A DNA stretch of 64,000 nt from Forficula auricularia (taxonomy: Eukaryota > Arthropoda > Insecta > Dermaptera > Forficulidae). The position numbers were made by a program, and so were the translations under genes. Position 1 is the first letter of the stretch. Every line of letters begins with the position of its first letter. Positions 1 to 12,456 of this stretch are shown here, piece after piece. The stretch covers positions 1,744,789 through 1,808,788 of the forward strand of contig JALMQS010000132.1 in NCBI GenBank assembly GCA_024734495.1, given 5' to 3'. The notes under the pieces are model-generated. The model ran no database searches, was not told the DNA's origin, and worked only from the letters and a program-made list of their open reading frames with translations.

Positions 1-612
1 CGAACTCCCGGAGTTACAATTAGAAATTTAGAAACAATAAAACTCTGAGTTTGATTTTTTAAGAGAAATAAAAAATAGTAGTTTTGATAAATTTTAAATT
101 TCTCACACGTGTATATTAACCTTGTTTATTATATACCACACATATAATTAATCAAGATTTCGTATTAATTAAAAATCAGTAAGTACTTATTAACTATTTA
201 TAACATGTTTGACTATCTAATACTTTTTAGTAATTGACTCTTATCGGAAGATAATCGTTTTAAATTGCTTTTGAATTAGAATTAATAATTTTTTCATTAA
301 CTTGTTCAGAAATGATTAATGTTTTTTTTTAATACAATAGAGGAACCGTACACACAAAAGATGATTAAATTTTGTTCGTATAACAAATTAAAATTCACCG
401 AGTAAACTTTGTTAAAGCATTCATTATGTGTTCGATTTTTTTTTTGTTTTTGGTTGTTTTTTACAAAAAAAAAGAAAATTATAGGGATGTACTGATCTTT
501 GCTTTAGAATTTAAAATCACTTAATTATTATAAAACATTTGTTTTCATAGAATATGCATTTGCATTCAGAGTATACATGATGCCTACACTATTCTAAATT
601 TGTATATAAGCT

Positions 613-1866
613 ATAATTCATGATCCATAATGGCTTATAAAATTACTAATAGTGAATTTGGCTTTCGGCACTGGCACTGGTACACATTAATTTTCTCTCT
701 AGAAATTTCAAAGTGTGCAATTGTACATGCTTGGATTGCCCCAGTGCCTTAAGCAGAGTTTATATGCATAATTAATATTTCACAAGCCTAAAAACTAACT
801 AAAGATGTTTGTTAATGATTGTTTATATAATCTTTCAACTTTTTTAGATAATTCTTAATCTACGTACACATTGGACGATTATCGGCCGATTCGAGCCGTC
901 CGCCAAATAAAAATAATACAACAAAATGTATAGGAATTTACCGATAACACTATTTGACAAAAATTAAACAAACATTTCTCCCAGTAAACCCAACAATTGA
1001 TTTCAGTAGAGTTCTATACGCTGATTATCATCCAATTTCCCAATATTTTACAACAGGTCAGAGTTTCGAGATATTATCGGTCTAAATGACGAAAAATGCC
1101 ATTTTGGCCTTATTTTCGAGTCCCATTAGGTAATAAACAGCCACATTTGAAATCAAAATATTTTATTGACGTAATAGAAAACAGCTTTCTCTTTGATTTT
1201 CAAATTACCAGTTGTTTCCAGCTCAATTAGAACTCGACTCGAGAATCTATATAGCCCCTATATAGTTACTATATAGTTTGAAACATTGTGCTACTAGGGG
1301 AGTTATAACTAAAAATCTAAGACTTTATGTTTATTATCTTTTGTAATGACGTAGTTTTAGTTTTTTAGTTATAACTCGAGTTCTAATTGAGCTAAAATCA
1401 AGTGGTAATTTGAAAATCAAAGAGGAAGCTGTTTTCTATTACGTCAACAAAATATTTTGATTTCAAATGTTGCTGTTTAATATCTAATGGGACTCTAAAA
1501 CAGGTCAAAATGGCCTTTTTCGTCGTTTTGACCGATAATATCTCGAAACTCTGACCTGTTTTAAAAATCGAGAAATTGCATGAAAATCAGCATATAAAAC
1601 TCTACTGGAATCCATTGTTAGGTTTACGGGGGAAATTTTTGTTAAATAGTGTAATCGTTCAATGTATACGTATATTTAGGCTTGTGAATTATTAATTATG
1701 CATATAAACTCGGCCAAGGCACTGGCTCTGTACTGGGGAAATCCAAGCATGAACACTTTGAAATTTTTGTAGAGAAAATTAATGTTTTGTCCTAGTGCAG
1801 TAGAGCCAATTCCTTAAGCCAAATTCACTATTAGTAATTTTTAATCCATTTTGGATCATGAATAAG
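613..1866. mobile_element. Large foldback (inverted-repeat) element, about 1.25 kb
   Basis: The two halves are diverged inverted copies of each other. For example TGCATAATTAATATTTCACA near 764 mirrors sequence near 1684-1702, and the block around 1043-1220 mirrors 1380-1560. The turn lies near 1250-1310. A shorter relative of the inner part is present at 47345-47855. No transposase frame is seen. Confidence 0.65.
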
Positions 1867-2235
1867 ATAGAATTTTCTTTGCTTTTTTCATCTTTTTCTA
1901 TCTGTTAATAAATTATAATATGGTCGTAGAAATTCACCAAAAATCAGTATTTTCTCTTGATGTTAATGGCAAACAACAAAGAAACACGGTTAAAGGAGAC
2001 AAGAATGATGTGGTTACATACAAGCTTCCTATGTTTATCCTTTTAAACCTAGTATTTTAGAAAGGAAGATCCTCCGAAAAGTCGGGCTTTAAGAGTAGGT
2101 ATATAAATGACTTTTTATTCTGAATTGCTACTTTTCGTTACTATCATCTTTTAGTAATATTGAATAGTCATTATTTAAAATTAATCAGAATGAACGCTTG
2201 TCAGCATTTTATACTTTGTTATATTAAGCATATTA

Positions 2236-3389
2236 TGAGCCGTTTATTTTGAAAGTGGCGTAAATCTATTTTCCAAAAACATGGAGTTAGCTACTTTAAT
2301 AGTTACATTTTTACATGATCTTTTCATTCTGAAATAACTTGTTACTAATATATTTAAAATCATTAAGATTTTGTAAAATGAAAATTTGGTGGTTAATGAA
2401 GTGATAAAAAAGATTATTTTGAAAGTGGCATAAGTCCCATTGTGAGAGTTTCAAATGAATATGGAAAATATTATACAAAAAAACTTTATGAGATCCGAGC
2501 TTTATGTTTAATTTATGTTTAATTATCAAAGTAGCAGTTGAATTATCAATGTGAAATGAATTTGTTATAAACAATAGAACAGCGCATTGCTCTTGTGCAG
2601 TCAGAGTGGAAAACCAGAGTCATGAATATTGTTGTTTCACTTGAGTATTTTTACTTATTTCTACAGTTTTCTTAAATTATTTTCTTAAAGTTGTTACATT
2701 ATACAGTGTATACCACCTGCACACCATTGGTATTTTAAATCCCTCCCGCATACGCAATCTGGAGAAGACTGAATAATAATTAATAAAACAATATTAATTT
2801 TAAAGTAAAAATGATTTAACAAAGAATAACAGTTGAATATTTTTTTGATTTTATAACATAAAGTGTATACCTACATTTATTTTTATTTCAAAGGACATTT
2901 ACTTTTCCTATAGACTTGTGGTTTCTTAAGAATTGAAAACGTCATTTCATTGATATTGAAAGTGGCGTAAGTCCATTTTTTTTTATTTATTTATTGTCAC
3001 CGGGAACAAAGGCCATTTAGACAACACATAAGTAAAGTGTTAGTAGGGTAGTGTGGGAGCCGAGTTTTTAGCCGGTAGAAATATTTATTTGCCAGCCAGG
3101 ATCGAACCCCGGCCTTCCGCTCCAACATCGTCATAATCGGAGCGAGGCCAACGCGTTAGCCGGCTCGGCTAACCCGACTCCCCGTAAGTTCATTCATACC
3201 CATCAAAAACATATTATTTCTTAAATAATAAATAATTATCCTAATTGGGATGATAAATTTGAGAACCTTAAAAACCCAAAAAACATTATTCTACTATGTT
3301 ATCTGTTACACATATTTTTAAATTTAATACAAAGCAAACCCTTCAATATCTCGATTCGAACTTACGCCACTTTCAAAATAAACGGCTCA
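2236..3389. mobile_element. Non-autonomous Tc1/mariner-like element, TA target, carrying a SINE
   Basis: Terminal inverted repeats of about 28 bp begin TGAGCCGTTTATTTTGAAAG at the left and end with its complement at 3389; both sides abut TA. The motif GAAAGTGGCGTAAGTCC recurs inside at 2421 and 2958 in addition to the ends (2251 and, inverted, 3361-3375). This recalls the internal transposase-binding repeats of some Tc1-like elements. No transposase is recognised. A SINE has inserted at 2978-3182. Confidence 0.65.
2978..3182 (-). mobile_element. tRNA-derived SINE with target-site duplication
   Basis: On the minus strand the 5' end reads GTCGGGTTAGCCGAGCCGGC (an A-box-like region), followed by a B box GGTTCGATCC and an A-rich tail at the low-coordinate end. 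A 12-bp duplication, CGTAAGTYCATT, flanks it at 2966-2977 and 3183-3194 with one mismatch. The acceptor half does not pair as in a true tRNA, so this is a retroposon and not a tRNA gene. Confidence 0.75.
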
Positions 3390-4040
3390 TATGTTAATAA
3401 ATAGTCACCATATTTGCTTTTTAAATTAACATGCCTTTTGGCAAATTATTTCTTTTTTTTGCCTAAAAAATAATTATTTAATGTTATTATGACTGAGATT
3501 AATATATCAAGAGTCATGCAAACAATCTTGCCTCTGAAGAGAGAGGTCTCCAAACGTTTCCTTTCCAAAAGCAAATAGAGAATTTAATAGAATATTCAAC
3601 CCTTTCCAAGTCCCTTTAGTGCACAGTATACTATGGTCATTATGCAGATGAAATTAAATCATTCTCTTGACTCCAAAGTACACAATTTTCCAGCAGTCGC
3701 ACCCCTTGTGATCAAATTAGACCCAAACAGTACCAATAAATTGGTTAATTCGTTTATCTTTACGATCTTTAGGGATTATAATCCCTGCTAACTTTCATCT
3801 TCAACTAATCTTACAATTGAATTATTTGACTTTTTTTTATTAGTCAGATCAATTCTATAACCTACTAGTATTATGACCAGAATCTGATTTTTTCTGGTAA
3901 TTTAGCTAATAACAAAAAGTATATATCAATGTTAAAAAATTATTTAAAAACAAACAAAATAATGTTATATCATTGGTATCCATAGTAAATTTATAACAGT
4001 AATAGTAAGGAATTGGATAACCACCGAGTTTTTATTGAAT

Positions 4041-4084
4041 GGGCCAGACGTTTAGTCAATTTATTTTGACTTCCTCAGTGGCTC
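4041..4084 (-). ncRNA. Hammerhead-ribozyme-like motif A-left
   Basis: On the minus strand: stem I strand GAGCCA, core CTGAGGA, stem II GTCAA with loop and TTGAC, then TAAAC (GAAAC with one change), GTC, and stem I partner TGGCCC. Stem II is a perfect 5 bp and stem I pairs with one mismatch. The core G to T change should impair catalysis. Confidence 0.55.
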
Positions 4085-4168
4085 ATTTTATCACTCTTTG
4101 TCAAAAAACTATTTCACTATAATGTTTTCTCTTATAGCTAAATTTTTTTTGACAAAGAGTGATAAAAT

Positions 4169-4210
4169 GAGTCACTGATGAAGTCAAATAAATTATGAAA
4201 CGTCTGGCCC
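4169..4210 (+). ncRNA. Hammerhead-ribozyme-like motif A-right
   Basis: Stem I strand GAGTCA, core CTGATGA exactly as in the classical hammerhead, GAAAC at 4197-4201, GTC, then TGGCCC pairing back to stem I. Stem II is weaker than in the left arm. Stem III is reduced to the AAAC-GT contact, as in minimal hammerheads of Penelope-like elements. Confidence 0.55.
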
Positions 4211-6508
4211 ATTAGTAAAAACTCGGTGTTTTTAATTTATCCAATTCCCTACTATTCCTGTAACAAGCAAAATAATTTTCTTTCTTTTTAATTAAAAAAT
4301 TTTCAATACCTTCATGGCCTTTGAAAATGATTTCAAACTCAGCAAAAGACTTGACCGTAGTACCTACTATTTATGCAAAAATCCCTTTAATTGGACCCAT
4401 ATTAAATAATTCATAATTAATATTTTTCTAAGCATCATACATGTATTTGCAATGTATAATTATGACTTCATTCATACTATCGAAGCGTTTCGAGTTTATT
4501 TCATTTAATTCCAATTTAAAAAATTGTATAATTAAACAAGTTTTAATTTAATATTTTAGACCGAGAGCTAGTGAATGGACGATCAGAATGAAAATAACAG
4601 ATCCCATACTGGAGTGTGATCAGCGCAGAAACCACGAAAGTAAAATACTTAATCGCCGAATCCAGTAGTTTTTAGGGGTAAATGACCACTGAATATGTCA
4701 AAAATATTGTAAAATCAGGTTATTTCAAAATTGTTAAATTTGATTTCAGGACATTCTCAATGACAATATTTACTATTTAATACGAAAGGCAGTACGATAA
4801 AAAGTCTAACATTCAACGCACCATACGCCTGAATATAGGCATCCATTCGTCACCTCTTCTTTAAAGCTGCCTAAGTTTCAGGCTCTACCCTAAAGTAGTT
4901 GAGTTTTTAAGGGTTCATCGATAGAAGTCATCAAAACATACCGGGGTGGCCAAAGTATTAAATTCATTATTATTACTATTTATTTATTTATTTATTATAA
5001 GAAAATTCAATATAAAAGTTCATTTGGCTATAGATTTTTGTATATTAATTTTAAAATAACATGTAAATACGAAAAATGCCTAGAATTAAAATCTCTATGA
5101 AATGTATTAATACGTTCCTGTAGTATTGAAAAAATAGAAGACCTAAAAACTCAAAAAAAAACTGGTTTCATTTCAAGATATCCTAATTTCCCCGCAATTA
5201 CAGGAGCTAATAATGCTTGACATTTAATATGAGGCTACTTTAAAGCAATGGTCGCTAAACTTCTTTGACCGTCGACTCCTTCAAGAGTTTCTTGAAATTT
5301 TATCAAATCCCTCTATTTTACTTTTTATGTAATTGTAATAGAACACACAAAAAAGACGCCTATGTAAGTTTATTTTATTGAAATGGGAACAAAATAGATT
5401 TTTCAGAAGAAAATAAAACATTCACCAATCGATTCAAAATCGGCCCAACTAAATAGTCAAAGGCTGTCCAATTTCATTTTGACAAAAAGAATTTCACAAC
5501 TATCGGCAGTTTGATTAATCAATATGGAGAATTTACATCAAGTGCAAACAACCAAAAACTGAACAGCCGGCCTCAGTTCCAATATACCTACTTAAATTTA
5601 TTTAATAAAGATAGTTCCCAACAGGAAAGTATTTATTTCCATTAAATAATGCATTTTTTAACGATTAAGGCTTTTTCATTTTTATTAAAATATAATAAAT
5701 TGTCTTTATAAAATAAAATGATTAATTGTCGAAAAAGCTTTTTGTAATATAAATTCGTCCCTTGTTAGGGACCCGCCATATAATCTTCGTAATTGAGAAA
5801 ATTATGGATTTTCAGGAAACCATCTCCATTTGCTGCTTTAATGTATATATAAGTTTAGAAAATTTATCGATTATTTTGATAGATATAATTAGGTGTTGTT
5901 TCCGGATGCAGCATGTTATTGAGTGAATTTTAGGCCTATAGGTATGTCCATGAACAACTAAGCTGTTTATTTGGGAATAAAAATGTTTTCTGATTAAAAA
6001 TTTGATAATAGGATCGATCTGATGCATACAAATATAAAAACCTGTGAAGCTGGCCACACACAGTTTTCAAATGATTATTTTTCTGTCCCCACATCTATGG
6101 AAGTTAGGATGTACAATTATCTCAATTTCCTCAATTTTTAACAATATTAATTAACTAATATTATTTAAGTAAAAAGTAATTGTTTTTGTTATGAATTTTT
6201 CAATTGAAAACAAAAAAAAAATGTACACTAATTCCTACGCATTCATGCTAAAATAAGAATATAATTTTAGTTTTATTTAATTATTTATTTTTATTTTTTT
6301 CTGAATGCAAATGATAATTTAGATTTTATAGTTCCTTTGTACAGTAGGTATCATTAAAATTAACAAAGCTCATTTATTTAAAAATGCTTTTTTGTGGAGA
6401 ATGGCTAAGTTGTTGATTTTATAAGAATAAACCAAAGAGGGTGTCTTTAGCATTGATACAAATATTTATTTATTTTATTTATTTATTTTTATATATATAT
6501 TATATTTT

Positions 6509-6731
6509 CGCGCGGAGGATTTACCACTGCTCGAAGCCCCTAAAACCTTGGTAAATTGGATATTGAATTGTATCTAAGTTTCTGAGATTGGCTCGTGATC
6601 CCGGCTTCTTTTCCTTCTGCTCTGTTCTTTTCACGATTGAGGGGCCAGCCCATACAGGCCTTTAGGGGATCCACCTTCTGGTGTATCTCCTTCTCTCATC
6701 AATATCATTTAAAAAAAAAAAAAAAAAAAAA
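6509..6731 (+). mobile_element. 5'-truncated SINE copy with poly(A) tail
   Basis: The sequence CGCGCGGAGGATTTACCACT through ATCAATATCATTT followed by an A run is repeated, inverted, at about 52094-52320, where it forms the 3' part of a tRNA-headed SINE. The A-rich end here gives plus orientation. The tRNA-like head is missing, so this copy is 5'-truncated. Confidence 0.65.
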
Positions 6732-6914
6732 TATATAACCAGACTATTCTTACAAAGTTTGCTTTACTTTCTTCAATCTTTTTATACATTTTATATTTGT
6801 CACTTCTTGAGTATTTTAATACAACAACTAAGACAAAATATAAAATTATATTTATTAAAATAAATTCTTGATTATTTTTTATTAAAAGTTACTGCATTTC
6901 CTAAATTTTTCATT

Positions 6915-9117
6915 GAAAAAATTTTTAAGAAAAAAATAAAAACCGACTTCAAAAAATTAAGTGCAACAAATATAAAAATACACTAAAAGGTATAAAATAA
7001 TTATTATCTTATTTAGTTACAACTAAACGACGAAATATTAACACGAAATCACTCTTTAAAGTCGGTGCCAAACAAACTATACCTATAAGCGAGCGTACCC
7101 GCCAAACGTACTAAGTAAGATCCGTCGAGTGCGATTCATAAAATTTTAGAAAAAAATAAAAACCGACTTCAAAAAATTAAGTGCAACAAATATAAAAATA
7201 CACTAAAAGGTATAAAATAATTATTATCTTATTTAGTTACAACTAAAACGACGAAATATTAACACGAAATTACTTTTTAAAGTCGGTGCCAAACAAACTA
7301 TACCTATAAGCGAGCGTACCAGCCAAACGTACTAAGTAAGATCCGTCGAGTGCGATTCATAAAAGGTATATGTTTGGCACCAACTTCAAAAAGTAATTTC
7401 GTGTTAATATTTCGTCGTTTAGTTGTAACTAAATAAGATAATAATTATTTTATACCTTTTAGTATTTGCATATTTGTTGCACTTAATTTTTGAAGTCGGT
7501 TTTATTTTTTCTTAAAAATTTTATTTTTCTCTTTTAGTGATGTTATTAATAGTGATTATATCATCAGAACTTGACCAAATTAATATGACACCATCCTAAG
7601 ACACCCCCTTTCGGATAAAAAAAGAACCATCGAAATCGGTTCATAAACAAAGAGGTTAGGTCTAAACAAACCTAAACAAACCTAATAAAAAAGGTCTAAT
7701 ACCAATGAAAAAAAATCGAAAAAAATGGGACCAATCGGAAGCTAGACTGGACCCAATGCAAAAAAATTTTCAAAATCGGTTGACAATTGGCGGAGATATG
7801 AGGTAACATAGGCGCAAAAAAAAAAAAAAATTCAATCGAATAGAGAACCTCCTCCTTTTTTGAAGTTGGTTAAAAAGGTATATGTTTGGCATTCCAACTT
7901 CAAAAAGTAATTTCGTGTTAATATTTCGTCGTTTAGTTGTAACTCAAATAAGATAATAATTATTTTATACCTTTTAGTGTATTTTTATATTTGTTGCACT
8001 CAATTTTTTGAAGTCGGTTTTTATTTTTAACCGACTTCAAAAAAGGAGGAGGTTCTCTATTCGATTGAATTTTTTTTTTTTTTTTTTTTGTGCCTATGTT
8101 ACCTCATATCTCCGCCAATTGTCAACCGATTTTGAAAATTTTTTTGCATTGGGTCCAGTCTAGCTTCCGATTGGTCCCATTTTTTTTCGATTTTTTTCAT
8201 AGGTATTAGACCTTTTATTAGGTTTGTTTAGGTTTGTTTAGACCTAACCTCTTTGTTTATGAACCGATTTCGATGGTTCTTTTTATCCGAAAGGGAGTGT
8301 CTTAGGGATGGTGTCATATTAATTTGGTCAAGTTCTGATGATATAATCACTATTAATAACATCACTAAAAGAAGAAAAATAAAAATTTTTAAGAAAAAAT
8401 AAAAACCGACTTCAAAAAATTAAGTGCAACAAATATAAAAATACACTAAAAGGTATAAAATAATTATTATCTTATTTAGTTACAACTAAACGACGAAATA
8501 TTAACACGAAATTACTTTTTAAAGTCGGTGCCAAACAAACTATACCTATAAGCGAGTCGTACCCGCCAAATCGTACTAAGTAAGATCCGTCGAGTGCGAT
8601 TCATAAAAGGTATAGTTTGTTTGGCACCGACTTCAAAAAGTAATTTCGTGTTAATATTTCGTCGTTTAGTTGTAACTAAATAAGATAATAATTATTTTAT
8701 ACCTTTTAGTGTATTTTTATATTTGTTGCACTTAATTTTTTGAAGTCGGTTTTTATTTTTTTCTTAAAATTTTTATTTTTCTCTTTTTAGTGATGTTATT
8801 AATAGTGATTATATCATCAGAACTTGACCAAATTAATATGACACCATCCTAAGACACCCCTTTCGGATAAAAAAAGAACCATCGAAATCGGTTCATAAAC
8901 AAAGAGGTTAGGTCTAAACAAACCTAATAAAAAAGGTCTAATACCTATGAAAAAAATCGAAAAAAATGGGACCAATCGGAAGCTAGACTGGACCCAATGC
9001 AAAAAAATTTTCAAAATCGGTTGACAATTGGCGGAGATATGAGGTAACATAGGCACAAAAAAAAAAAAAAAAAAATTCAATCGAATAGAGAACCTCCTCC
9101 TTTTTTGAAGTCGGTTA
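6915..9117. repeat. Palindromic complex of ACCGACTTC-type repeat units
   Basis: Two unit types alternate in both orientations. Unit U (starting ACCGACTTCAAAAAATTAAG, about 220 bp) occurs near 6940, 7163 and 8405 and inverted near 7365 and 8607. Unit B (ACCGACTTCAAAAAAGGAGG at its outer end, about 350 bp) occurs near 8031 and inverted near 7515-7875 and 8770-9117. All junctions share the ACCGACTTC end. Short open frames inside are repeat sequence, not genes. The elements are non-autonomous and related to 47868-48578; I do not assign a superfamily. Confidence 0.7.
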
Positions 9118-9918
9118 AAAAAATGAGAATATATCTTCTAATAAACGTTTTTTATGAATGTTTCTTAAATAATTATATTTATTTATATACATATTAGGTA
9201 AATTTATATATTTATTTTATTCTATAAATATGTATGTGTGTATATATTTATTCGAATCAAGCAAAGATCTTTGATTTATTACAATATTTATTTACACCTT
9301 GACTGAATTAGGCTGTGTCCTCAGTGATTATATATATATAAATATATAATGTTGATTATTGTTTTTTATTAAAGAATTGTGTAATTATTCATTATATTAA
9401 ACACATCAAAGAAATATTTAATTATAAATAAACAGTTGCAAATCGGTGCCAAAAATGTTGGCAACAACCTGTTTGGAAAGGTTGCATTATAATCTTTGAG
9501 ACTATAATTTAATGATAATACAACAGTTGCAAAACGGAAAAAACGAGACATAACTATCGTTTAGAAACCGTAATTCAACCTGATTAGAACTATATAAAGA
9601 CTATAATTCAAACATTCAGACATAACTACCGTTTAGAAACCGTAATCCAACCTAATTAAAACTATATAAAGACTATAATTCCACCCAATCAAAAAAGTTG
9701 CATTTGGCTTTTATTTTGGTCTCTCTACTATACGGGTTCTGTTATATAATACATGTGAAATAATATAAATAATAAGAAGAATCTCCTCCTCCTTCATCTA
9801 GTATAAGAAGAATCTGTTGTTTATTGGATCAGCTAATTTTTCTGTCGCCTTTGAATTGAGGGTGGCATAAGAAAGAAGAAGATGATGGAATCTAAGGCGG
9901 AAATATGGTCAGGCTCAC

Positions 9919-10041
9919 CAGGACAATCATTCTCGTCGCTTCCGTCCGAGCAGTCCACTATATCATCACAGCGCTGCGAGTCGCGAATACATGCCGTTCC
10001 ATCTTGGCAACGGAACTCGTTGCCAGCGCATCCGCCTCCTC
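9919..10041 (-). CDS. LDLa module exon 9 (most 3' in window) of the perlecan/trol-like gene
   Basis: A 123-bp exon encodes GGGCAGNEFRC, QDGTACIRDSQRC, DDIVDC, SDGSDENDC, then a terminal PG: an LDLa repeat with a complete SDGSDE calcium site. The acceptor is CCCACCTTCAG and the donor CCTG|GTGAGC, phase 1 at both ends. The donor shows that the gene continues to the left beyond this exon, and I see no further module between 9918 and position 1. Open frames on the plus strand here are shadows of this exon. Confidence 0.88.
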
Positions 10042-10755
10042 CTGAAGGTGGGAATGAGACCGGAAATCGAGGGGGGATATCGAGAAGGACCGACACGGGA
10101 CAAGAGGTCGAGGAGCAAACACAAACACAAAAACAAAAACCAAAAATAGAAGAATGCAAAATGAAGCGGCAACATAGAGTGAGTAAAGCAAAACATGTTT
10201 CATAAAAACAAAAAAAATAAAATATATATATATGTAGGTATATATATTTTCAAAAAAGTGTCAAAAATGCATAATCAAAAAGTTGTTTCTTTCCCAGGCA
10301 GCAGGCAAGAGTGAGGGGGTCATCATTCTGTGCTGTGCTCAAAAACTGTCATCTGCGATCAGATTATATCTAACTTCTCTCTTTCTATATATGTAAATTT
10401 ATACGATCTAAATTTATACTTATATTTAATAACATTAAAATTACTATAATATATCACATCAATAGTTATTTTGGTAATAAATAAATTCGTGATCAAGAAA
10501 AGCTAAAAAAACTATCTACAATTTTTTATCTTAATGGTATCGATTCATCGCGATAGAAATAAATCCCTTATAACAAATTATTAAAAAAAAAGTAAAAAAA
10601 AACCTTCACCATATTTTTCTACTTGACATATTAAATAATGCGTTTCTATCAAAATCAAAAATATGCTTTTTTTTCAAATCAAAAATCCATTTTCAAAATA
10701 TACAGACAGTTCTTGTCAAATGAATAATTTTATTTTTATTTAACAGTAAATTATA

Positions 10756-10925
10756 CATTTTTTTAATGGCCTTCGGATACTATAGTCCATTCTGGCCATT
10801 GAGTGTTTGTGGGTGTGTGAGGAAGTGTGTGTAAATTAGTGTTGGATTGCAGCGACTCGGGCTTGAACCCGCCGGGCTAGCTTGATTAGAAGGCCTTTAC
10901 ATTATCCACTCGACCAACCCGACCC
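10756..10925 (-). mobile_element. tRNA-derived SINE, family shared with 28070-28256
   Basis: The minus strand starts GGGTCGGGTTGGTCGAGTGG (A-box region), has B box GGGTTCAAGCC and ends in an A-rich tail. The 3' body, with TTTACACACACTTCC and ATGGACTATAGTATC, is shared with the copy at 28070. A duplication CAGTAAATKATA flanks it (10744-10755, 10926-10937), with one mismatch. Confidence 0.75.
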
Positions 10926-12124
10926 CAGTAAATGATATTATATTTAATAAATTGAAAAAATCTATTGTTGAACCATCCATTATCGGCACGTAAAAAATGG
11001 TAAGCAAATGAAAAAATAATTATATTTATTTTTATTATAATTTAATATAATTCTATCTATATTTGTTATTAAAAAAAGATTAATATATATTATTATTCAA
11101 ATATGCTGATTATTTTGTGAGTATTGGTGAATTAATAATATGTACCTATGTATTTTATTGTAGAATTAATTTTAATTCTAATATTAGTATTTGATTCTCT
11201 CGGATGTTAAAATTATTATATACACAAAAAAAAGTGAATTTTTTTTTAAATGTTGAAAACAATTATTCATTTTACTAAAGTTATTGTAAATATTTATTAT
11301 ATTTAAATTATATAGACATGTTAGTAGTTAGAAAGACTGAGTGGTGATACGTTTACTATATGTTTTGTTATAAGGGCTTTATTATCAATGCTTGAAAAAT
11401 ATTCTTAGAGATGGGATTTTATTAAACCTACTTTCGATCAATTTGAATTCAGTCTCAAGGCTTGATGCCGATCAAATGGGAATCAACGAGGAATCAAAAT
11501 GGGTCTTTGGTAAGGGCTGGCTGAGAGGGTGAGGGTGAGGTTTAAACGGGAGAACAGAGAAGTGAGCATGAATACGAATTTGTTCTAGGGATTGTGAAAA
11601 AGGGACCAAGTCAACAGGATAGTTAGTTAACTTCTTTCATGCAGAATTTTTTTTCTTTTTTTCCGATTTTTTTTTTTTTTTTATTTTATTTGAAAAAAGG
11701 GAGGGTTCACTCGTGCGTGTGCCCGCCTAAAAGTGCAGTCCATGCGTCTCATGCTTTGGGTGATCAACTTAGTTAAAGATGGGGGAGAATCCAATTATCA
11801 TAGACTAATCGAGTCTAGTATTTTGATATTTTAAATAAGAGAACGATAAATAATCATATAGAAAAAAAAAGAGAAATAGAATCAAAACAAGAATGAAGAT
11901 AATAAATTAAAAAAAAATCATTCAAATTTTTTAAAATGGTGTTTAAATATTTTTCGGAATATACACAAAATATATTTAATTTAAATATATTTGAAGAATT
12001 TTTCTATTTGGAGAGACGGACTGGTAGAATTTTTAGTTAAAAAGTAATGGAAGATGGTGAAGAAAAATATTATTACATTTCCAAATAAGATTTTTGGACT
12101 GTCATTCTTTTGTCTCTCCTTTCC

Positions 12125-12172
12125 TTTAAAACCAAAGTTTCGAAGGATTCTTCCCTCCTTCTTCAGGGTTTC
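12125..12172 (-). ncRNA. Hammerhead-ribozyme-like motif B-left
   Basis: On the minus strand: stem I strand GAAACC, core CTGAAGA, stem II AGGA with loop and TCCT, GAAAC, then TTT (expected GTT or GTC) and GGTTTTAAA pairing with stem I over five bases. The core is intact apart from the position before the cleavage site. Confidence 0.55.
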
Positions 12173-12409
12173 AAAGTGTCAATGTAAGAAACAAACAAAA
12201 CAAGATGCTTCCTTTTTCTCTCTTTCATCATTGTTTGAAATTTGTATTTTCTTAACAGCAGCATTAAATATAAAATTTTTTCCTTCAATTGATGATAATT
12301 AAGGCGGGAAAATTTTTATATTTAATTCTTCTGAGAAAGGACAAATTACAAACACTGCTGAAGAAGAGAAAAAGAAAGCATCTTATTTTCTTTGCTTCCT
12401 TCATTGACC

Positions 12410-12456
12410 CTTTGAAACTCTAGAAGGAGGAAGAATCCTCCGAAACGTTGGTTTTA
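12410..12456 (+). ncRNA. Degenerate hammerhead-like motif B-right
   Basis: This aligns with the left arm but has an indel in the first core segment (CTAGAAGGAGG instead of CTGAAGAAGGAGG). It keeps stem II AGGA/TCCT, GAAAC, GTT and the GGTTTTAAG partner. It is probably inactive as it stands. Confidence 0.45.

Larger units (their letters stand above)
3992..4264. mobile_element. Foldback element with hammerhead-like arms (A)
   Basis: The ends are inverted copies, with GGAATTGGATAA near 4009 matching TTATCCAATTCC near 4238-4248. Each arm carries a hammerhead-type motif pointing outward. No coding capacity is seen. It is likely a remnant of inverted terminal repeats from a Penelope-like element. 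Confidence 0.6.
1..9918 (-). other. Intron downstream of LDLa exon 9
   Basis: No exon is recognised. Repeats occupy much of it: a foldback (613-1866), a TA-flanked transposon with SINE (2236-3389), a foldback (3992-4264), a SINE tail (6509-6731) and a palindromic complex (6915-9117). The stretches 4270-6500 and 9120-9900 show only AT-rich sequence. Confidence 0.65.

Noticed and set aside
2055..2095. AAGGAAGATCCTCCGAAAAGTCGGGCTT, read in parts as a hammerhead remnant
   Set aside because: Stem II and a GAAAA-GTC block are suggestive, but the CTGANGA segment is missing and there is no partner arm.
3515..3562. CTCTGAAGAGAGAGGTCTCC followed by AAACGTTTCC
   Set aside because: The CTGAAGA core and GTT are there, but the second core block is CAAAC and stem I does not pair; too weak to list.
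9882..10205. 107-codon plus-strand open frame
   Set aside because: It is the antisense shadow of LDLa exon 9; the minus-strand frame has six cysteines, SDGSDE and splice sites.
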